This document shows, in pieces, positions 56,875 through 64,000 of a stretch of DNA of 64,000 nucleotides. Position numbers and translations under genes: made by a program. Source of the stretch: Arachis hypogaea (Eukaryota > Streptophyta > Magnoliopsida > Fabales > Fabaceae); assembly GCF_003086295.3 (NCBI RefSeq), contig NC_092054.1, forward strand, positions 39,129,294-39,193,293. Direction: 5' to 3'. The notes under the pieces were generated by a model. The model was not told the DNA's origin, did not search any database, and worked only from the letters and a program-made list of their open reading frames with translations. How positions within the stretch are numbered: the first letter of the stretch is position 1; every line of letters begins with the position of its first letter.

Positions 56875-58029
56875 AGGTGGACTCGTTCTCTTTTTATTCT
56901 TTTCCTTTATTATTCTATTTTTTGTCTATTTATTTATCTGTTCTCTTGTTCTAGTTGCATGATTATTTGCATTGATGTCATGAAGTTGTAAAATGTTCAA
57001 TATATCTCTCACCTTGCTTAAATAAAATTTTTTTAATTGAAAAGAATTGAGAGATACATGAATTTCAAGTTTAAAATAAGATTAGTTTAATTAGTTTGAT
57101 GTGGTGTCAATTTCTTTTATTTTCTGAATGTATAAAATAAACAGTGCATATTTGAAGTTGTAATTCTAGAATATTGTCTCTTGAAAGAATAAGGAAAAAG
57201 GAAAAATATTATTGATAATCTGAAAAATCTGAAAATTAATTCTTGAAGCAAGAAAAAGTAGTAAAAAGCAAAAGAAAAAGCATGTTGCAAGAGAAAAAAA
57301 TATATATGCATGCAAGAAAGAAAAAATGGCGAAAAAGAAAAAAATAAAAAGCAGAAAAATCTATTACTGCCCAAAAATGCAGGAAAAGGAGGGCAGATTG
57401 AAAAAGCTAGTGACCCTTCAAACCAAAAGGCAAGGGTAAAAGGACCCAAGGCTTTGAGCCTTAATGGATAGGAGGGCCCAAAGGAATAAAATCCTGGCTT
57501 AAGCGGCTCAAACAAGTTGTCCCTAACCATGTGCTTTTGCCGTGAAGGTGTCAAGTGAAAAGCTTGAGACTGAGCGGTTAAAGTCGTGGTCCAAAGCAAA
57601 AAGAGTGTGCTTAAGAACTCTGGACATCTCTATCTGGGAACTCTAGCAAAACTGAGGCACAATCTGAAAAAGTTCACCCAGTTAAAGTGTCTGTGGCATT
57701 ATTGTATCCGGTGGTAATATTGGAAAACAAGGTGCTTAGGGTCACGGCCAAGACTCTGAAAGCTATGTTCAAGAATCAAAATAAGTTTAACTAAGAGAAT
57801 CAATAATATCATCTGGATTCTAAGTTCTTAAGGATGCCAACATCTCTAAGTTTCAATGGATAGTAAGATGCCAAAACTATTCAGAAGCAAAAAGCTACTA
57901 AGTCCCGCTCATCTGATTGTAACTAAGCTTCATTTGAAACTTAGAAATTTATTTTTATCTTAATTTTCTTTTTTATCCTACTGTGTTTTTAGTTGCTTGG
58001 GGACAAGCAACGGTTTAAGTTTGGTATTA
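56875..58029 (+). other. 3' untranslated region of element A, with terminal hairpin
   Basis: No ORF in the sense direction (the minus-strand frame 57117-57599 is a shadow). Stem GTTGCTTG/CAAGCAAC with GGGA loop at 57992-58011, then GGTTTAAGTTTGGTATTA up to the 3' LTR. Confidence 0.75.
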
Positions 58030-59594
58030 TGATGAGCAGATATTTTATACGCTTTTTGACATCACTTTCATATAGTTTTTAGTAGTTTTTGTTAGTTTTT
58101 ATTAAATTTTTATAGGTTTTAGTGTTAAAATCATATTTTTGGATTCTACTATGATTTTTGTATTTTTGGACAATTTCAGGTAATTTCTGGCTGAAATTGA
58201 GGAGCTAGAGCAGAAGTCTGATTCAGAGGCAGAGAAAGCACTGCAGATGCTGTCCAGATCTGACCTGCTTGCATTCGGAAGAGCTTTTCTAGAGCTACAG
58301 AAGTTCAAATGGAGCGATCTCAATGGCTATGGAAAATTGACTTCCAAAACTTTTCATCAATATAAAATTGTCTATACTTTTCTTCGGATTAGAAGGCCCA
58401 AAACTGGCGTCCAACGCCAGCTTCCTGCCCCCTTCCAGGCGTCCAGCACCCAAAGAACAGAGACCAATGTACAAACGCCCAAAGTGGACCCCCTAGCTGG
58501 CGTTCTACGCCCAAGAGACCTCAAAGCACGTGGATCTCATCAAAGCTCATCCCAAACATTCACTAAGTGGGCCCCAGAAGTAGATTTTAGCACTAAATAG
58601 ACTGTTTTACCCTTACTAGTCATTTGTTTAGTATTTAAAGTGTATTTTACATAATCATTCAAACAACATACTACCATTCAGCATTATTTCGTTTTTCACT
58701 TGTATTTTACTTTAGTATGAGTTTTTAAACCTCCTAGGTTGAGGGGAGGAGCCCTGCTGAGTCCTATGAATCAATAAAAGTATTACTGTTTCTTCTTCGA
58801 TCTGTGTTTGATTTATCTCTAAGATGTATATCCGATCTTCATCGTGGTGAATACGATGATCTAACCAATTAGCTCTGTTCATCACATTAAGACGAGCGTG
58901 CCTGACAAACACCCGCGTCTACTTGGGTTCGTCTAAATACTTGGCCATATAGCACGAGCCAACAGCTATGTTTATACATCTCTCAGACGGTTAATCCACG
59001 ACTTCGTTGGGGACTTCTCGAGACACCAGTTCAGCTGATTTTTGGGGAGATTAGGGTCTCCGTGGTATGGGCTAGAATTCAAAGAAGCATCGTTCTCTGA
59101 TCCGGAAGATTCGACCTTCTCTGTGGCGTTTTGAGTAGGATCGCCAAGAGAATGACTTGCTAGAGCTTCACCCTCCGTCAGATTGAATGACCACAGGCAA
59201 TGGCGTTTGACCTGTAGCAAAGGAGATCAATGACCACGGGCAATAGTTTTGATCACTTATAGCCTACCATAGCAGAAGATCATTCACAAGCAAGGAAGAC
59301 AGTAATACCAGAGTTCATTCAGAAAGACAAAAAAACTCCGACTCTCAACTCTATTCCTAGCCTTATTTCTACATAACATCCAAGTATTTGATATATGACA
59401 TATAATCATTCAAGGTTTACATAAACTCTCTGATTCTACCTGACTAAGACCTGCAAGATAACCATTGCTTGCTTCAAGCCACAATCCTCGTGGGATCGAC
59501 CCTGACTCGCTCAGGTATTACTTGGACGACCCAATGTACTTGCTGGTATTGCTGCTGTACGAACAGTGTGGGGGGTTTGCGTACACGCGCACCA
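58030..59594 (+). repeat. 3' LTR of element A
   Basis: 1565 bp, TGATGAGCAG to GCGCACCA. Contains the palindrome block (58395-58515) and U5 hairpins (59501-59515 and onward). The frame at 58247-58600 is repeat-derived. Confidence 0.93.
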
Positions 59595-59723
59595 ATGGGG
59601 TAGAGCAACTAGATGAACTTGAAAAGTGTGTAATAGATGTGTTCCAAGAGTGTTGGGGTTGGTCTCCTCACTTGGATACGAAAAGGTTCCTAGGAGACCT
59701 CGGTCAACTCTGGTCCGAGATAG

Positions 59724-59799
59724 GTAGCTTTCCAACCTTTAGCTTTATGACTTTCAGTTATGATTTGTTGATTAAAGTTCCTTTTATTTTGTTTTGCAG
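59724..59799 (+). other. likely intron of the Tat element 2 antisense ORF
   Basis: GTAGCTTTCC...TTTTGTTTTGCAG, 76 nt, with a strong pyrimidine tract before the acceptor. Confidence 0.55.
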
Positions 59800-60129
59800 A
59801 GAATATGGCTCCGAAGTTTGCAGCAATGAAACAAATGCACTAGACCAGAAAAACGTCATGGCTCGAAGCATTCAAGAGAAGGAAATCGGGGGTTCCTCTG
59901 TCCGATATTCTCCAAAGAAATTAGACTCAGATACTTCGGTCCAAAAGAAAATCATTCCTACTCCGTCAAGTCGGGCAATGATTTTTGCGGTTTGTTGAGC
60001 TTAAATTAATGTGTTTATATAAGAAAATTTTAAAGAAGAAATATAATTGTATTAATAAATAAAGAATTCCTTTACATAAATTTGCTTCTAGGGGTTTTTA
60101 TTATCCTTAGCCCTTGCTGTAGTGCCTTG

Positions 60130-60195
60130 TTAAAACTCCCTTTGAAAAAAATCCTTTTTAAGGGAAAGAAATCTTAAGGTTGGGAAAAAGAATAC
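60130..60195. other. conserved non-coding block after pol, Tat element 2
   Basis: CTTGTTAAAACTCCC, then GGGAAAGAAATCTTAAGG and GGGAAAAAGAATAC. Counterpart of 12890-12990 in Tat element 1. Confidence 0.5.
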
Positions 60196-60217
60196 ACCAG
60201 AGAATAAGATACGCTAC

Positions 60218-61457
60218 CTAACTGTAGTATTTCTTCAGATTGCATGCATGCCATGACCTCAGGAACTCCCTCCCTTGTAGGTGGGACACTTTGTAGTAGC
60301 CATTTCCTGAGACTTCAACAATCTTGTAGGATCCTTTCTAATTTGTATCTAGGTTCCCTTCGCCTGGCTTCTGAACTCCGATGTCATTTTGGATTAGTAT
60401 GAAGTTGTTTGTAGCAAAGTTTCTTTTGATCACCTTCTGATTGTACCTTAGGACCATCCTCTATTTTAGAACTTCTTCTCTGATCCGAGCTTTCTCTTAG
60501 ACTATAGGGAGGAGGTTGAGCTCTTCCTTTTCCACTTGGGTATTGGCCTCTTCATTGTAGAATACAACCCTAGGTGACTCTTCAGCAATTTCTATAGGGA
60601 TCATCAATTTCATTCCGTAAGCAATTCAGAAAGGTGATTCTCTGGTTGTGAAATGAGGGGTTGTCCGATATGCCCATAAGACTTGAGGGAGCTCGTCAGC
60701 CTTTGCTCCCTTTAAGTCTTGTAGTCGACATTTTAATCCAGCTAATATGACTTTGTTTGCAGCTTCAGCTTGTCTATTAGCCTAAGGATGTTCCACTAAC
60801 GTGAATTGGTGTTTTATTTTGAGATCGACCACCAAATTCCTGAAGGTCGAGTCGGTGAATTGCGTCCCATTGTTCGTGATGATGGAGTGGAAAACCCTAA
60901 ACCTCGTGACAATATTCTTATAGAGGAACTTTTGAATTCTCTAGCCTCGATCCACTTAGTGAAGTAGTCAATCCCACTATGAGGTATTTGACTTGTCCTG
61001 GGACTTGGGAAAATGGTATAAGAAGATCGAGTCCCCATTTTACAAATGGCCCGGGAGAGGTGTCGCTAATAAGCTCTTCAAGAGGTGCTACATGAAAATT
61101 GGCATGCTTCTGGCAAGGCGGACACTTTTTAACGAACTTGGGCGCTTCTCTTTGTAAGGTCAGCCAGAAGAAGCCGGCCTAGATCACCTTCTTGGATAGT
61201 GATTGAGCTCTTAAGTAATTTCCACATATGACATTGTGTACTTCCTTTAAGACCTCCTTTGTGTTAGAGGTCGGGATGCACTTTAATAAAGGTGCCGATA
61301 TGCCTCTTTTATATAGAACATTGTGGACCAATGTATAATTTTGTGCCTTTTTTATAAGTCTTTGAGCCTCTTTTTCATCCTTAGAGAGGACATCAAATTT
61401 AAGATAGTTGATTATAGGGGTCATCCATCCTAAATTTTGGTTAAATACATTTATCAC
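60218..61457 (-). pseudogene. Tat element 2 integrase and C-terminus
   Basis: N-terminal zinc-region remnants (VLKEVHNVICGNYLRAQSLS, 61179-61457), a broken core with YFTKWIEAREF (60814-61038), and a C-terminal segment ending SWHACNLKKYYS with its stop at 60218-60220. Several frame shifts. Confidence 0.8.
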
Positions 61458-61628
61458 ATCTGGGATGTCATCTCCCTTTGATATTAATGGTGCATGGAGA
61501 GTTTTCTGAATAAGGCTTCTATTATTGTCCCCTGACTTGGTGCTAGCTAGCTTGGAGAGGGCATCTACTCAGATATTTGATTCTCGAGTTATATGTTAAA
61601 CTTCTCCTTCTGAGAACATTGATAGTTG

Positions 61629-61860
61629 TTATCGTGCTTCCTCTAAGTATTTCTTCATGTTGGGGTCTTTGGCTTGATAAGTGCCATTAATTTGTGATGT
61701 TATTACTTGAGAATTACTTAACACTATCAGCTTTTCTACCCTTACTTCCTTAGCCAGTTTTAAGCCAGCAAGCAAAGCCTCATACTCTGCTTGATTATTT
61801 GAAGCAAGAAACTCAAACCTTAGCAAAAGTTCTATCCGAGTTCCTTGGTCACTTTCCAGG
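61629..61860 (-). pseudogene. Tat element 2 archaeal-type RNase H
   Basis: ASNNQAEYEALLAGLKLA and VLSNSQVITSQINGTYQAKD. The catalytic-type DS of the usual SDSQ is read as SNSQ here, so one Asp is missing. Confidence 0.8.
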
Positions 61861-62067
61861 ATGATGTCTGCTCTGCTGTCGGCTTTATTGGACGAACCGT
61901 CTATGTATAGGCTCCATGTTGTTGGGCTTCCCTGACTTTCAGTGTATTCAACTATGAAATCGACGAGATACTGAGATTTGATTGCTGTCCATTTTCATCT
62001 TCTCTGATCAAGGCCAAAGCTATAGCCCGGTTTGCCGCTGCCAGGTAGAGGATGAGCTCTTCTCCTG

Positions 62068-62996
62068 CTATAGGTCGGGTAAGTATGGGGTTGATCCAGA
62101 AAGGCCTTGAAAGGCTTGTTCATATTCTGGGGTCCATTCAAATTGCTTCCCCTTTCTGAGAATTGAGTATGGGGGTAGCGATTTCAATGTTGATCCTGCT
62201 ATAAATCTAGATAGAGCTGCTAACCTTTCATTTAGTTGTTGAACTTCTTTGAGGCAGGTCGGGCTTTTTATGTCTGGTATGGCTCTGCACTTGTCTGGGT
62301 TTGCTTCTATGCCTCTTTGAGTTAGCATGAAGTCTAAGAATTTTCCTACCTCTACTGCGAAGGTGCATTTTGAGGGGTTTGGCCTCATCCCATGCTTTCT
62401 TATTGTAGAGAATACCTCGGAGAGATCGGACAAGAGTGCTGAGTCAACCTTGGTTTTAACTAGCATATCATCTACATACACTTCCATTAATTTTCTTATG
62501 TGAGGGAAAATACTTTGTTCATTAATCGCTGGTATGTGGCCCCGGTATTCTTTAATCCAAAAGGAATTACTACGTAACAATAGTTAGCCCTTGGAGTGAT
62601 GAATGAGGTCTTTTCTTGGTCCGGCTTGTACATCGGGATTTGGTTGTATCCCAAGTAAGCGTCTATGAAGGACAGGTGCCGATAACCTGAGGCTGAATCG
62701 ACCAGAGGGTCGATACTTAGAAGGGGGTAGGGATCCTTAGAACACGTTTTGTTGAGGTTGGTTTAATCTATACACATCCTCCACTTTTCATTCTGTTTCT
62801 TCACTAGGACCACATTCGCCAGCCAAAGTGAGTACTTTACCTCCCTTATGAATCCAGCTTCTAATAGGGCTTGCACTTGTTTCTCAACAACCTGTGTCCT
62901 TTTCAGTCCAAGTTTTCGACACTTTTGTTGAATAGGTCGAGAACCCGGGTATACGGAGAGCTTATGGGACATCAGGTTGGGATCTATATCAGGCAT
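62068..62996 (-). pseudogene. Tat element 2 reverse transcriptase
   Basis: DIDPNLMSHKLSV and RPIQQKCRKLG (62763-62996) lead into broken palm sequence. The frame 62068-62580 keeps VYVDDMLVKT, so the active-site pair is intact here, unlike Tat element 1. FLDFMLTQRGIEANP and LNERLAALSRF follow. Stops and frame changes separate the parts. Confidence 0.88.
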
Positions 62997-63165
62997 GTCA
63001 AAGGCTTTCCAAGCAAGGAAGTTAGAATTTCTTCTTAGGAAGTCAATGAGCTGCTCTTTAGAACTTCTTTCAAGTTAGCCCCTATATTTGTTGTTTTTCA
63101 GGGTGATATCCAATTTGCACTTCTTCTGCCTTTCTTCCAGGTTGGAGGCGTAGTTTCTCTCGAGT

Positions 63166-63830
63166 TCAAAGACCACCAAATTCAATACTGTTGACTTCTT
63201 TTCCTCCCGGGCTGCCTTTTAAATTGAGGCTTTCATTGTAACATTTGCGTGCTAGCTGATCTTCCTTTTTGGTAGCAATTCCTTCCACAGCGGGAAACTT
63301 TATGCATAGATGAGATATAGAGACAACTGTTGTAAGTCGGTTCAAGGTTGTCTGACCTATTAGGGCATTATATGCTGAAATGACATCGATCGTGATGTAA
63401 TCGATGCTTAACATCTTTGACTTCGTGCCTTTTCCAAAAGTAGTGTATAAAGAAATATACCCCAGAGGTCAGATTGGCGTGTCCCCTAGTCCGAAGAAGT
63501 TAACTAGGTATGCCTTAAGATCCTTTTTCTCCAACCCGAGTTTATCAAAAGCATGTTTAAACAATATATCTGCCGAGCTACCTTGATCTATAAGGGTTTT
63601 ATGGAGGTTTGCATTGGCGTGGATCATTGTTATCACCACTGGATCGTCATGACCAGGCGTTACCTCGTGAGCTTCTTATTTAGTGAACGAGATGGTGGCA
63701 AGTCGAGAGATATGCTGTCTTCTCCGATTTGGTATACCTCTTTGAGATGCCTTTTTTGTGATGACTTTAAGATTCCTCTTCTAGAAAATCCTCCATTAAT
63801 CATGTATATGTGTCGCTCGGGAGTTTGAGG
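63166..63830 (-). pseudogene. Tat element 2 protease
   Basis: LIDQGSSADILF (DQG at the active site) near 63580, a stop after GDTPI, then SAYNALIGQTTLNR and LCIKFPAVEGIATKK (63166-63414). Only one frame break is clear. Confidence 0.75.
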
Positions 63831-63949
63831 TAGACGTTTTTGTCGTCCTCCTTCTTTATCTCTTTATCTTTTTCTTTGATCGTCCGACCTATCTACCAAG
63901 TATCTATCTAGTCGACCTTCTCTAACCAACTTTTCAATGATATTCTTTA

Positions 63950-64000
63950 AATCATAGCAATCATTGGTAGAATGCCCATAGAGTTTATAATACTCGCAAT
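63950..64000 (-). pseudogene. Tat element 2 zinc-knuckle remnant, cut by the window edge
   Basis: CEYYKLYGHSTNDC: the usual C-X-Y-H pattern has Tyr where His is expected. Gag continues beyond the window. Confidence 0.6.

Larger units (their letters stand above)
35332..59594 (+). mobile_element. element A: FIDEL/Feral-like Athila-type retrotransposon, host of two further insertions
   Basis: TSD atggg (35327-35331 and 59595-59599). The 5' LTR is in two pieces (35332-35484 and 49073-50484, together 1565 bp), exactly the length of the 3' LTR (58030-59594). Internal part: primer site, AT-rich leader, gag-protease pseudogene, integrase-tail remnant, ORF2 pseudogene, hairpin, 3' LTR. No RT or RNase H. 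The family name is from memory of Arachis repeats and is tentative. Confidence 0.9.
34694..60000 (+). pseudogene. antisense spliced ORF of Tat element 2, split by 24 kb
   Basis: Same family as the ORF at 8083, role unknown. The ATG at 34694 (MSTKIPPSL) leads to the core IKLPFFDFETNIL and TPSQLHQNSWAFLKIYQLL, a frameshift near 35073, then KFSWLSF and FPLYWEEK up to 35331. Element A (35332-59594) is inserted here. Beyond the duplicated atggg the frame resumes at 59600 (VEQLDELEKCVIDVFQ). A GT...TTTTGTTTTGCAG intron is likely at 59724-59799, followed by an exon starting EYGSE or, in another frame, MAPKFAAMK. The intron falls at about the same place as intron 1 in the Tat element 1 copy. Confidence 0.65.
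33303..64000 (-). mobile_element. Tat-lineage Ty3/gypsy element 2, split by a nest and running off the right edge
   Basis: Same layout as Tat element 1. An LTR-like region at the left, an antisense spliced ORF on the plus strand (34694-60000, interrupted by element A), then pol on the minus strand from 60218 to beyond 64000. Gag and the other LTR lie outside the window. Left boundary approximate. All coding parts have stops or frameshifts. Confidence 0.75.

Noticed and set aside
57117..57599. 160-codon minus-strand ORF, Phe/Leu-rich
   Set aside because: It lies in the A-rich 3' untranslated region of element A, antisense, and its Phe/Leu content reflects T-rich sequence.
1..64000. Host genes, tRNA or rRNA genes
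   Set aside because: Every long frame belongs to an element or its shadow, and I saw no tRNA-type cloverleaf sequence or rRNA signature. The primer sites resemble tRNA ends only over 18 bases.

Overview
The window is plant nuclear DNA made almost entirely of transposable elements. I find no host gene, tRNA, rRNA or CRISPR array. The repeat families point to a legume, most likely peanut or a wild relative (Arachis): LTRs beginning TGATGAGC and carrying GGCGTTNAACGCC palindromes, LTRs full of AACGTTTGA palindromes, and tRNA-Asp primer sites. That assignment rests on remembered family features, not on a database search.

Layout. 1-7823: the 3' part of a Tekay-like Ty3/gypsy chromovirus with a decayed gag-pol and a complete 3' LTR. 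7824-about 18480: a Tat-lineage Ty3/gypsy element on the minus strand, with an extra antisense (plus-strand) spliced ORF of the 'putative gypsy-type transposon' family. A 2.1-kb solo LTR (9033-11159, target duplication gcgag) interrupts that ORF. 18657-26850: a small hAT-like element carrying a complete 7751-bp non-autonomous LTR retrotransposon (19052-26802, target duplication atagg). 27008-27672: two MITE-like inverted-repeat elements. 27714-32321: a decayed Ty1/copia element on the minus strand. 32761-33132: another long-TIR element. About 33303-64000: a second Tat-lineage element on the minus strand, split by a four-level nest.

The nest. Tat element 2 contains element A (35332-59594, plus, target duplication atggg). 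The 5' LTR of A contains solo LTR C (35485-49067, copia-like, target duplication caggt). C contains element B (36991-48965, minus, target duplication ggcct). Removing each insertion makes paired LTRs the same length: 1565 bp for A, 1765 bp for B and 2339 bp for the element at 19052.

How the parts work. A and B are Athila-type, FIDEL/Feral-like elements with a tRNA-Asp primer site, a gag-protease ORF and a second ORF of the 'putative plant transposon protein' type. They have no reverse transcriptase or RNase H, and only A keeps what looks like the tail of an integrase, so both must be mobilised in trans. B has both ORFs intact. A is broken by frameshifts and stops. Tat elements 1 and 2 and the Tekay element encode pol but all are broken.

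The most interesting signals are non-coding. They are covarying hairpins placed before ORF2 and before the 3' LTR, paired hairpins at the 3' end of the LTRs, a GGAAAG...CTTTCC hairpin shared by different LTR families, a TATA-like site upstream of ORF2 in both A and B, palindrome arrays at about 31-bp spacing that invade LTR, spacer and coding sequence, and GT-AG introns in the antisense ORFs of the Tat elements.
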